DNA of 20,000 nt from Priapulus caudatus (taxonomy: Eukaryota; Priapulida; Priapulimorpha; Priapulimorphida; Priapulidae): positions 1,146,061 through 1,166,060 of the forward strand of contig NW_014577064.1 in NCBI RefSeq assembly GCF_000485595.1, written 5' to 3'. The translations under genes were made by a program, and so were the position numbers. Below the pieces are notes generated by a model. That model saw only the letters and a program-made list of their open reading frames with translations. It did no database searches and had not been told where the DNA came from. This document shows, piece by piece, positions 8,589-17,752 of this stretch (positions are counted from its first letter, which is position 1; every line of letters starts with the position of its first letter).

Positions 8589-9906
8589 GGTGAGTGTCCG
8601 TATAAATTAATCAGCATGACGAATGTGTTCATGGACCGCAGGTTCAGGCTCTTCATAGAACGGTTTAGCCATAATACATCCCTTTAATATCCCAACTTGT
8701 ACGAGAATTAATTTTATTAATGCTAAATGACAATAATCGAGGCGACACGAATCGTCTAAGAATTCGTACATAAATTGAGCCAATATTCCGAAACACATTT
8801 CCTATAATTACAAAGAACTTTCTTTGAAAATAGTGAAAATGTATATGTAAACACGTTTTGGTAATATAATAATGGAAAACTGATGGTATAATATATATTG
8901 TGCTATCTGTGTAATCGTATGCGTATGTGTAATAACATTAGATGTTCTAGAAAAGCATGTGAACAGCTAAGAGTAATGATTAGGCGATACAGAATACGTA
9001 AACAGTAACACAGTAATTCGGTAATAAATATTTGTTTACCATTTTATTATATTATTGAAGGCAATTATAACATGTTACAGTATTTAATATCTGAAGTGTT
9101 TTTATTTCTCCAACTGCATGGAAATGTAAGCAGGGGATTTCCTTTTTACTAATGCGTATACATGTACACGCAGTGTCTGATGCATGTAACTGCGACATAC
9201 ATGCAATGCTGCCGCGTACCGTCTTGTATTTACCCAGGTTCAGTGTACAGTATTCATTGGAGGTGATATGTACCCTTATAGACATGTATCCGGAAAAAGT
9301 AATTAAGCCATAAAACGCACGCGTCTGCTACATTGCGAGAACATATTGAGGTAAGGGTGTCTACCGTACGGTGGGCGAGCAGGCGAGTTCAACACTCGCA
9401 TATTTATGGGCCTACTGTCATCGTTCGCGTTTGAACTTACCCGAAAACACTAGATACAATTATGCCGTGTTACAACACTGAATCCACGCATTCGCAAACA
9501 CCTGATCATACGCGCCATACCCGATTATGTAGAAACGGATATTATCATCGTAGAAGTGGACGTATAGCTAAAACTACATTTGCGACCTGTTCCGAACACC
9601 AGCCATGTGCGTGCTTCCCTAACAACGCACACCCTTCTTCCCAAGCACAAACTACGCCCTTCTTCCTTTTTACAAAAGGCGCACACTTCTCAACACACGA
9701 CACACTAATGAATACCGCCCTCCCCGCACCAACCCTGTGCTCCCCCACCAATATACTACAAGTAAAGTCTACCCGCACGCAAATACGTGCCCGCCATCCC
9801 ACACGTGGATTCAAGGATAGAGATGAAATTTCTAACCTCACAAAACCATAAAGTTAACCTATTCGAAAAGCCATTATTACTAGCACCCTCACTCTCTTCT
9901 GGACCC
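8589..9906. other. non-coding stretch, no gene seen
   Basis: Open frames at 8607-8798 (-), 9052-9285 (-) and 9462-9851 (+) lack recognisable motifs, splice partners or conserved composition. The segment lies just downstream of the microRNA in its direction of transcription, so it could include the 3' part of the primary transcript, but nothing in the sequence marks that. Confidence 0.4.
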
Positions 9907-9965
9907 AATCCTAGTTTAGCACATATGCGAAAACACATTAGCGTGGTACCAAACTATCCTTGATT
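9907..9965. mobile_element. short TIR element, copy 1 of a two-copy family
   Basis: CCTAGTTTAGC...ATATGCGAA...GGTACCAAACTATCC: the ends are imperfect inverted repeats of each other, and the whole segment is related to 15438-15509, sharing CCTAGTT, AGCA, ATATGCGAA and GGTACCAAACTA in the same order. It ends about 35 bp from the microRNA hairpin. Confidence 0.6.
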
Positions 9966-9997
9966 CTTCTTCTGCATCGACGTGCTTGAAGATTCTT

Positions 9998-10078
9998 GGC
10001 TCATTGCAGTGTACCCCAGTAGAAACGAATTTGAACTCAATCCGACAAATCCGGAACTACAGGGTAATTGCAAAGTGC
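9998..10078 (-). ncRNA. mir-10: miR-10 family microRNA precursor hairpin
   Basis: On the minus strand the 5' arm (10045-10066) begins TACCCTGTAG and ends GGATTTGT. Against the canonical miR-10 it differs at position 11 (A to T) and position 15 (A to G), leaving the seed ACCCTGT intact. After an 11-base loop region the 3' arm (10012-10033) begins CAAATTCGTTTCTA and ends GGGGTA, closely like miR-10*. The arms pair through nearly their whole length (TACCC with GGGTA, GTAG with CTAC, GATTTG with CAAATT), and the stem continues below through TTTGCA/TGCAA. miR-10 acts post-transcriptionally on Hox and other mRNAs and is normally embedded in the Hox cluster near Hox4/Hox5. It lies 6.3 kb downstream of the Hox stop codon, same strand. 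The plus strand can also fold, but its arm order does not match the family. Confidence 0.93.
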
Positions 10079-10599
10079 CTCGCTTGCAGAGCTGCGAATC
10101 TCCGTGCGAACTGCGTTCGTGATCTGGCGGGAATCGTCCTGATGTTGTAGTAGCTAGTATAACCAGACACCCCGTTTAATCAATGCTATACTATGCGATA
10201 CTATGCTATGGCTGCTCGTAGATCTGTCTCCTAGAACGCTCTTAGTCTTAACGTTGTCGTTTTACTGAAGTTCACAGCAATCGCCTCACGACAAACACCA
10301 ACACCGCCAAGCGTTATTCTAGATACGTACACGTATCGTACGGTATCCTGGATTGGAGTCGGACCGCGTCCATCGCTGCTCTGTAAAATAGTAAACGTAA
10401 ATTGGAAAGAGGGCGATCCAATTCTCACGACGGAACAATTCCACAGCGACTATTTTGGAACAGCGGAACCTGAAACAGCGCCAAGTTACTCTGCCGCTTT
10501 GGAACGACGTCCTGAAACGAAATAACATGTGTATGAGTAACATGTAGGTTGTCAACAACCCAACAGCGAACAGGAAGAAATACCCACGTCGTGCACCTT

Positions 10600-10980
10600 C
10601 CCGTTGACGTCTCAGCAGCAAGTGAAGGATCAACGTGAGCCTCGCCCACTGGCGAGTCTCCAACTGACGCCAGTGCGGCCCATCTCAGCGGGAGGTTGGC
10701 ACTGCGGGGGTGGGGGCGGAAACCATGGCGCGTCCCACCACCCTGCGTACCTCGTCGCGTCCGCTCTAGTGTCGGCAGCGCAGGTGCGAACTATCGTGTT
10801 ACAGGGTGCGGTAACTGCGCACGCAAGCGAGATAAGCGGCCACGTGCGGCATGTACGTACGTGAGGTGTCACTTAGGGGGTTGGTGCGACTAGCGGCGTT
10901 AGGTACGGGGTTCCCCCACGTAACCTCTGTGACCGGCTGGGAATGCTCTCATGATGTTTTCCATCCTGTGACGTGTCGGC
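10600..10980. promoter_or_regulatory. GC-rich, CpG-dense island upstream of mir-10 (candidate pri-miRNA promoter)
   Basis: This is the most G+C-rich and CpG-dense part of the window by eye. It lies about 530-900 bp upstream of the microRNA on the minus strand. Short overlapping open frames on both strands follow from the composition and have no domain. A promoter role is inference from position and composition; no TATA or initiator was identified. Confidence 0.35.
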
Positions 10981-10984
10981 CAAG

Positions 10985-11180
10985 GATTGTGGAGAAGGCG
11001 AGAAAGAACGAAAGAGCCTGTGCGCGAGAGAGCGAGGACCGCACGAGCGAAACACGTGTGTTCGCTTGTGGGCTGTGGGTGTGAAAAGCGAGTGAGCTAG
11101 AGAGAGAGAGAGAGAGAGGGCGAGAGAGAAAGAGATTAAAAGCGAGATACTGTAGCGATTTACTGAAACTATGTGAGAGG

Positions 11181-11220
<40 letters not shown>

Positions 11221-11484
11221 GAGGGAGGGAGGCTGGGACGAGAACGGGGTGGGGGAGAGTGAGGCGCTCGCGCACGCGCGCGACAGAGATGGGGGAGACG
11301 GGACGGGGTAGACGGACGGACAGACAGGCAAGACTATAGGCTGAGAATAAGGAAGGAGCGAGAACGAGAAAGCGATCGACGGAGACATAAGAGAATAAGG
11401 AAAAGGGAGATAGAAAAAAGAAATAGAAAGGGCGCGCGAAAAAGCGGGAGAGAGACAGACACACGCAGAAGGGGGGGGGGAGAA
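10985..11484. repeat. ~500-bp purine-rich (GA/GGGA) tract
   Basis: The plus strand is overwhelmingly A/G, with pure (GA)n runs at about 11097-11117 and 11179-11218 and a G8-9 run near 11471. Such tracts can form triplex (H-DNA) structures and recruit GAGA-type factors in some animals. The long minus-strand open frames across it (10873-11500) encode Ser/Leu/Pro low-complexity sequence and are artefacts of the composition. Confidence 0.9.
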
Positions 11485-12904
11485 ACCATACCGAAACCAC
11501 TTTAGCTTTATGTATTATGCGAATCGTATAATGAATCTAAGAGACAGAATTATGTCGGAGAGATTTATTGAAACAGATTTTTCTTCCCTATACAAAACAT
11601 TATCGTTATCTGAAGTATCGTGATTTTATTATATGCTGTATATGATCAGTTTGTTTTTTGTTTGCTTTCTTTCATCGGGGCTATCTGATTCTGAACGTGT
11701 AAGCAAGCAACTAAAGTTGAATACGTACATCATAGACTCAATGGTACATAGTAATTTATAACGTTGCACCGCCTACCCGGCTACGGGAGCAAAGTTACTG
11801 TACGGGCTTGCACATACCTTTATCCGATAAGGTAAACAAAGGCTGACACCTCAGCAATAATTCATGGCGGTTCATTCAGTTTTATAGCTTTAGGTTAAAC
11901 AGAGGCGAGGAATATTGTGATTGGCCTGGTATGCAGATTCGTACTTCACGTATGTGTACGAGTCCGTTAAAGGTCGTGAGAACTTACTTCTTACTATGAA
12001 TCATGAACCGTGGCATATATACCTACCCATAGGGTTTCATCATGCGTTTAGCATTTTGCGGGAAACAGCCACAGTGACAGACACATTGCGGAGTACGTCT
12101 AGGTTGCAACAGCTACCTTGCAGCATTTCTACATTTATACACGCGTATATTCGTATATACTATATGCTACATGCACACATATTCTACATAATACACTTCT
12201 ATGTATACACTCAAGAGTTCATGATAGACAACAATCGACTCTATTATCGACTCTTGATACACTTTGACTGACTTCTGACACCTAAGCCTAAACCTGCATG
12301 GGCTCAGCCAGGGCTGTCCAGACTGACACCATAACTCGTGTACTTGCCGAGGGCTTAGTAGCACCAGGGACGTTTGTAGCCCGACTAGCAAATACTTCGA
12401 TAGCGGCAAAGAATGTGCAAGCTTTTACGCGAGTAGAACGCGTAGTAACGCTGTTACACTGAGTAGGAACAACGCGCCAAGCGCTCTATTGCGTCATCAA
12501 ATCATTTGCATACAACGGAGCGTAAAAACAGCATTGTATGCAAAAACTATAATTGAACGTTGCGACGCGGCAGTGCAGCGCTAACGCGTCACATATGCGC
12601 GCCACGTGTGTTCGCTGTACGTTATTATTCGCAACAAATGAAACAGGCTGATCAGCCAGGCACACGACCGTGAGACCTACTCATGAATGTGATAATGCCG
12701 CCGACCGAACGATCGGCTCGCGACGGATTACGAAACAGCAGTCCGCCGATACTCACACATACGGAAACGATAATGTCTCATGTACACGAAGTTCGCTCAG
12801 TGCCGCATGGATGGCATGATCGCGGTCGCAGATATCGTGGTGGCAGATACGCGGTCGTCTACCGTACATGCACACCAAGAACTAACACTACCTATTATTG
12901 TTAG
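11485..12904. other. non-coding stretch between purine tract and CA/CG repeat
   Basis: No gene, RNA or transposon recognised. The plus-strand open frame at 11921-12271 contains no recognised motif. The segment would be crossed by any long primary miR-10 transcript or read-through from the Hox gene. Confidence 0.4.
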
Positions 12905-12919
12905 CTCTGGATGTAGGCC

Positions 12920-12950
12920 TACATACACACACACGTGTATGCACACACAC

Positions 12951-12983
<33 letters not shown>

Positions 12984-13003
12984 CGCACGAACGCACGAAC
13001 GCA
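12920..13003. repeat. (CA)n / (CGCA)n compound microsatellite
   Basis: CACACACACGTGTATGCACA leads into repeated CGCACGCACGCA, then (CA)n, then ACGCACGA repeated. Alternating purine-pyrimidine throughout, so Z-DNA prone. The overlapping open frames on both strands are repeat-derived. Confidence 0.9.
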
Positions 13004-13045
13004 TATTTGTTTATAATTTAAGCTGCGCTCGCGCAGTGTCGCATA

Positions 13046-13134
13046 GGCGAATTTAGATACAATAATGTAACCCAAACAGAGGGGTAGGGGCCTACCCCTG
13101 TGTTTGGATTGCATTATTGTATCTAAGGCGAATT
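13046..13134. mobile_element. 73-bp hairpin mini-element (13054-13126) with 8-bp target duplication
   Basis: TTAGATACAATAATG at the left pairs with CATTATTGTATCTAA at the right, and the pairing continues inward through CCAAACA and AGGGGTAGG/CCTACCCCT with only three or four mismatches to a two-base centre. GGCGAATT directly flanks both sides (13046-13053, 13127-13134). This is the most complete example of the small-foldback class in the window. Confidence 0.8.
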
Positions 13135-13614
13135 ATGTTAGAAACGCACACACATAGGTACTCGTCTACGCGCATGTCAGGAGTAGATATAGGAAAATAA
13201 GTTTCCTATTTTCTATTGTCACTGGGGACACTTGGGGGGAGAAGTAACTTCTGACGTATACGTGCATACACATGCCCGACTGTGCGGCGCTGCCCGCCAC
13301 GGCTGCGTGGGAACCGATCTATAGTCCTACGGGTCCTACGGGTACACATTATAGAAGAATTACGAAGAACGAGCGATTGTACGAAGTAGAACCTCGTCTC
13401 GTGGGTTCTGTCATTGGTTTGGCGGGATAACTAATCTGACCAGGAATTGCCCGCGGCTACTGGTCAAGTGTCTTCTGTCACTTGAGACAGACTGCGCAGT
13501 TAGTCGTTTAGCTAAAGAGCGAAGAGCGAGGAAGATGCTTGCTCGTTGGGTTACCGAATTTTGTGGTAAAACTACGCGACGTGAAGGAAGCAAAGGAGCT
13601 CGTATATGCATAAG
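13135..13614. other. non-coding stretch, nothing recognised
   Basis: No domain-bearing open frame. An inverted CCAAT (ATTGG) followed by TTTGGCGGG at about 13413-13425 resembles a promoter-type motif pair, but no gene follows in either direction. Confidence 0.35.
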
Positions 13615-13842
13615 GCTGAGAGGGTCTATGTCCCCCCAGGGTACTGCCGGAACGTACCCTGGTAACTATCTGATATGGTTAGGGTTGGGGTTAGGGTTAG
13701 GGTTAGAGTTAGGGTTATGGTTAGGTAGTAGGCGTAGTCGACTCCTAGACTCGTTAGTGGAGTAGGCGAGGTACGGTCCGGCATATTAGATAGTACCAGG
13801 GTACGTTCCGGCCTTACCCTGGGGGACATAGACCCTCTCAGC
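13615..13842. mobile_element. TIR element of the 'telomere-core' family, copy 2 (complete, 228 bp)
   Basis: Complete copy with GCTGAGAGGGTCTATGTCCC at the left and its complement at the right end (13842). Subterminal blocks (GTACTGCCGGAACGTACC and GGTACGTTCCGG) are also inverted, with a GGTACGGTCCGGCATATT block between. The centre (about 13677-13727) is an array of TTAGGG and variants (TTGGGG, TTAGAG, TTATGG), followed by GTCGACTCCTAGACTCG. No coding capacity. I could not identify a convincing target duplication. Confidence 0.9.
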
Positions 13843-13991
13843 GTAAATAAGGACGAGCGCGCGTGTCGATTACAATAGGGACAGAAATATTAGAGTAGTT
13901 CAGAGAGTAGTAAGTAGACAGCATGAACTATATCCACTCGAGTGTATTCGAATGTAATGTTTTCGAATTTGTTCAGAGATAGTACTATGTT

Positions 13992-14037
13992 CAGGGTACG
14001 TTCCGGCAGTACCATGGGGGACATAGACCCTATCAGC
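13992..14037. mobile_element. solo right end of the 'telomere-core' element family
   Basis: CAGGGTACGTTCCGGCAGTA followed by GGGGGACATAGACCCTATCA matches the right terminus of the complete copy 150 bp away, but no left half is adjacent. Either a truncated insertion or the remnant of a deletion. Confidence 0.85.
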
Positions 14038-15437
14038 CAAACGCTGGTATCACTAACATAGCTCAAAATCGTATGGAATGACATGCCGATCAGCAAAACG
14101 ATAAAGATTTAAACAATCATCTACGGATAACAAGACAAATTATTATACGTGAACACACATTCTGTTTATTCCTACTATTTTCCCCATATATACACACACG
14201 CATGCACATACAAGGTGCAATGTTGGGGCTTACGGCTAATTTGTGTCGAACTGAATGATGTTTTACCTCACATAAACACGAGAATTCTGTTACAATAAAA
14301 AATAGTTATTTCTGGTAAGTCTCTTACATTGACGCGCATAGATCTTCCGCATATATTCACTCTATAAGAGGCGTAGCATCGTACACGCTATATAATCGGC
14401 GTGGCATGACGCAGCATGTAAAACTCAGACGTGTCGATTTAGACAGGCTTGAAAGTTTATACATGACCGTCACTAACAAGGACTGACGCCGACAACGAGT
14501 CAACGACGTGGTAATTATATCAATCCATGATCATCCGTAGATAAGCGGAGTGTGGTTACACTATCTGAGTACATGTGGTTACACGATCAACATGATTTAT
14601 ACTGTAATATGAGGTACTTAATTGTCATCCGATCCGTCTGTTCCAAACTAGTGTATCGTGTATTCGACAGTCACAGATCTTATCCGCTACTAGTATCCAG
14701 GATTCGCGCCTAGGTGCCTAGGTATTATTAGCTCTTGCATGGTGTTATGTGGATATGTCAGCATTCCATATCTGGCACGTCATCACTATCCGAAACACGC
14801 AGGGCCTAGCTGTTACCTTGCCACCTTGTTTTTTTAATCCGCTACTCGCTCGTCGACAATGAAAAATTCACCCGTAATGTCTGTACCGGTTCAGTTTTTC
14901 GCAGGTCACCAATGAGCTGTCTATTATCATTCACCTATAGCTATAAACTGTCTATCATGTACTGTTTAAATATACCTGCATGTTCATCACTCGACTATAG
15001 CTGTGACTGGGCCACATACGATGTTTGTACATATACCCTGTTTGCCTACTAAATAAGGAAGACATATAGCAAGCTTATGAGGACTAAATAATTTTTGTCA
15101 TCTCGACAGGAAGGTGAATTTCCATTATTTTTTACACATTTCATTGTTTCAACCCCATTCTGTTACAACTTAAAGATACCTACACTCAATAATAAATCAC
15201 TGCTATAGTATTAATATAGATACATGCGAATCATTACAGCTTTTTTCTTACTTAATTTGATATATATTATTATAGGCCGAGCTATAGGCAAACCTCGAAG
15301 AGTCACATGATGCCAACACCTGTTTAACCCGCAGAGGCGCTGTACGCCACCATGTGGCGCTGTTCAATCAGCAATATATCGGAAAATCTTCAGGAACTCA
15401 GTTGGTACATCTGTGCAAAATGTTGTAATTCGGCCCC
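14038..15437. other. non-coding stretch with one solo palindrome arm
   Basis: AGGTATTATTAGCTCTTG at 14720-14737 is identical to one arm of the mini-element at 8307-8345, next to a duplicated CCTAGGTG/CCTAGGTA. Otherwise no gene, RNA or repeat recognised. It lies in the interval between the Hox gene and miR-10, where regulatory elements could be expected, but none can be identified by eye. Confidence 0.45.
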
Positions 15438-15509
15438 TTCCTAGTTCAGCACCCCGAATTTGTTTAGCATATATGCGAACTATATTATACAGGGGTACCA
15501 AACTAGGAA
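15438..15509. mobile_element. short TIR element, copy 2 of a two-copy family
   Basis: TTCCTAGTTCAGCACCCC at the left and GGGGTACCAAACTAGGAA at the right are inverted repeats with a few mismatches around an AT-rich centre (TTTAGCATATATGCGAA). The whole segment is related to 9907-9965. Confidence 0.65.
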
Positions 15510-15882
15510 CGAGCACATAATCCTACCCAAAAGTGCGCAATTAATGTGCCAATTATCCGCTGTGCTATTGCATGCTCCTTGATGTCAAATTTTGTTATGG
15601 CTATTGCAGCGATGTAATGAGTGCGCGGAAAGAAGCGATAAAATAATTAAAATATAATTACCTCCAAATAATGTACGTACTGAGTCCTGCATGATATCAG
15701 AAATACGAAGAAAACTATATAGGCCTACATTGATCTTTTGTTCTGTTGCGAAAACATATAATCAACTGCTCGTGTGTGATACACATTCTTGTTTACTATT
15801 ATTTCAGAACTAAATTAATTACGTTGACGTTAACAATGAAAGATGCATACAATAGCGCAGTGCAAATCGGTACAAGTAACCT

Positions 15883-16037
<155 letters not shown>

Positions 16038-16283
16038 AGGGGTGAATAATGACAAAATATATATATACCAACATACACATTAAATACACACATACGGCGA
16101 CTCCTAGGGTCTATATCTACGAGCTTAGCAAGTATGGCGTTCTATACTATTCCTGTAGAACTGAGTCTGGATAGTTGCTAATACATTTATATTGCTATCA
16201 TATTTTTTCGTCGCTGTCGCTGAAATTTAATTGCAAATCTGTAATTGTGCATTTGACTAGCACAGCGACTCACACGGTGTGGG

Positions 16284-16289
16284 TTTATT
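16284..16289 (-). terminator. poly(A) signal AATAAA of the Hox gene
   Basis: The minus strand reads TTAATAAACCC about 126 bases after the TGA stop, the first canonical signal downstream. A GTGTGAG-containing stretch follows about 10 bases later, like a downstream G/U element. This implies a 3' UTR of only about 150 bases; a longer UTR using further signals cannot be excluded. Confidence 0.6.
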
Positions 16290-16414
16290 AACATGTTTGA
16301 CGAAGGTAAATATTAATTAACTTTGCTTTTTGCAATAGGCTACGTTCAGCTATCATCTTTTTCACTGCTAAGACGAAACGCGTATTGAAGGTCAGATTGC
16401 GAGTTTTTCCCATT

Positions 16415-16657
<243 letters not shown>

Positions 16658-16691
16658 TCACCAAGAAATATGTAACTGTAACACGCATAAC

Positions 16692-17014
16692 GCTCATAGG
16701 GTCTATGTCCCCCAGGGTACTGCCGGAACGTATCCTGGGTACGGTCCGGTATACCGGTATGGCACGCATCCATAGAAATGATTTTTGAGGGTAATGGCTT
16801 GCCATATACCGGAACGTACTCTGGTAACTATCTGATATGGTTATAGGGTTAGGGTTAGGGTTAGTGAGTAGGCGAGGTACGGTCCGGCATATTAGATAGT
16901 ACCAGCAGAGCATATAAATCAGGTTGATTTATATGCTCTGGTACCTGGGTACGTTCCGGTATACCGGACCGTACCCAGGGTACGTTCCGGCAGTACCCCG
17001 CGGGGCATAGACCT
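16692..17014. mobile_element. TIR element of the 'telomere-core' family, copy 3, inside the Hox intron
   Basis: Shows TAGGGTCTATGTCCCCCAGG at the left and CGGGGCATAGACCT at the right, with the internal blocks GGTACGGTCCGGCATATT and GTACTGCCGGAACG. A TTAGGG-type array lies at about 16843-16865. Compared with the complete copy at 13615 it is longer (about 323 bp), has extra inverted GGTCCGGTATACCGG blocks, and carries a nested palindromic insertion at 16906-16940. It therefore arrived before that smaller element. Confidence 0.9.
16899..16947. mobile_element. 35-bp perfect palindrome nested in the intronic element
   Basis: CAGAGCATATAAATCA at 16906-16921 and its exact complement at 16925-16940 surround GGT. 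Compared with the uninterrupted copy (GTACCAGGGTACG near 13795), the host sequence is split with GTACCAG on the left and GTACCTG on the right. This gives an empty-site comparison supporting an insertion with a 7-bp duplication (one mismatch). Confidence 0.8.
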
Positions 17015-17216
17015 CAAATTAAAGCTAGTCTGTATAAATCTGACCACATAAATTAAATACCAACATTTACGCGATAAATCATGAACTGGAATTTCTGGTA
17101 CCACTGGCTTTACTGCGCATTCAGATATGGGCATATTGGATGAGCGCAAAATATCGAAATACAGTTCCCACTACATCGATAATTCTACCTATTCAGCAAT
17201 TAAAGAAAACCCTCAC

Positions 17217-17688
17217 AGCTACTTTCTCTCATCCATTTGTAGATCGGCGGAGGCGTGCTTTGTTCCGGTGGAAGCGCCATGGCAACCGGCGGCGCAGACT
17301 CCCTGCACGCGCGACTGCTGCTTGTCGCCAAGCATCCCAACTGCTGAAATCGCATGTCAGCGCCACCTCCCGGCCATGGCGAGAACTCAGACGTGCTGGA
17401 CACGTCTGCACATGAACGTGAAATATGATTCGGGTCCATAACGCCGGTGAGCTCGTGTCCGTAATTATTCGGAAGCGAGTAGTAGCAATCGGAACTCGGC
17501 TTATTTTCCGGCTGCCCCTCGTATCCTTCATAGTAGACACCAGATGGCGCTGCGCTGTTGCCAACGCTTACGTATTTCTCTGACGTAAATTGCGAAGGAT
17601 CGTATCTGCACGGCTGAGGTTTCGGGGGGTCGGTATATTGCGCTTCGTGGCTGCTACTAAAGTATGGCGGTGTATAGTACGAACTCAT
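17217..17688 (-). CDS. Hox6-8-like: Hox gene exon 1: N-terminal region and hexapeptide
   Basis: Encodes residues 1-157 of a predicted 231-residue homeobox transcription factor, similar in length to vertebrate Hox6/Hox7 proteins (about 215-235). The ATG at 17688 is chosen because the protein then begins MSSYY, matching the conserved MSSYF-type start of Hox proteins. Residues 4-80 are Tyr/Pro/Ser-rich with several YY pairs, as in Hox activation regions. The hexapeptide, which contacts the PBC/Extradenticle cofactor, is IYKWM at 149-153: Trp and Met are kept and the usual Pro is Lys. Only five residues separate it from the homeodomain. The exon ends one base into a codon before a GTGAGG donor. 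Hox proteins act in the nucleus to set segment identity along the body axis. Same strand as miR-10, as expected in an ordered cluster. Confidence 0.97.
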
Positions 17689-17695
17689 ATCTCAT
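17657..17695 (-). CDS. short upstream ORF overlapping the Hox start codon
   Basis: An ATG seven bases upstream of the Hox ATG (17695) opens a different frame of 12 codons ending at TAG (17659-17657), inside the Hox coding region. If the transcript starts upstream of 17695, ribosomes using this ATG would bypass the Hox start. Neither ATG context is strong: the upstream one has C at -3 (TTCTCATGA), while the Hox ATG has G at -3 (GAGATATGA), which may allow leaky scanning. Confidence 0.4.
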   Translation of the reverse strand: MRYEFVLYTAIL

Positions 17696-17735
17696 GAGAA
17701 CGCAGGTCTTCCCGTTTTAGATTTACGTTTGCAGG

Positions 17736-17752
17736 CGAACTATATAAAGATG
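17736..17752 (-). promoter_or_regulatory. possible TATA element upstream of the Hox start
   Basis: The minus strand reads ATCTTTATATAGTTCG about 50-60 bases upstream of the Hox ATG. If used, transcription would start near 17712 and the leader would be very short, about 25 bases. On the plus strand the same site reads TATATAAAG, a better TATA match for antisense transcription. Hox promoters are often TATA-less, so this remains a candidate. Confidence 0.3.

Noticed and set aside
9462-9851. 129-codon plus-strand open frame with a mirror frame on the minus strand
   Set aside because: Open on both strands because the region is poor in stop codons; no recognisable motif, no splice or regulatory context.
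9998-10078. Plus-strand (antisense) microRNA at the same hairpin
   Set aside because: The plus strand folds, but its 5' arm starts TACCCCAGTAG, which does not keep the miR-10 seed; bidirectional processing cannot be excluded but is not supported.
10873-11500. Long minus-strand open frames (171 and 183 aa) rich in Ser, Leu and Pro
   Set aside because: Generated by the purine-rich tract, which lacks stop codons on its complement; low-complexity composition throughout.
13677-13727. TTAGGG arrays as a chromosome end or fusion point
   Set aside because: The arrays are short, degenerate and confined to the interior of TIR elements in several places, so they belong to the elements.
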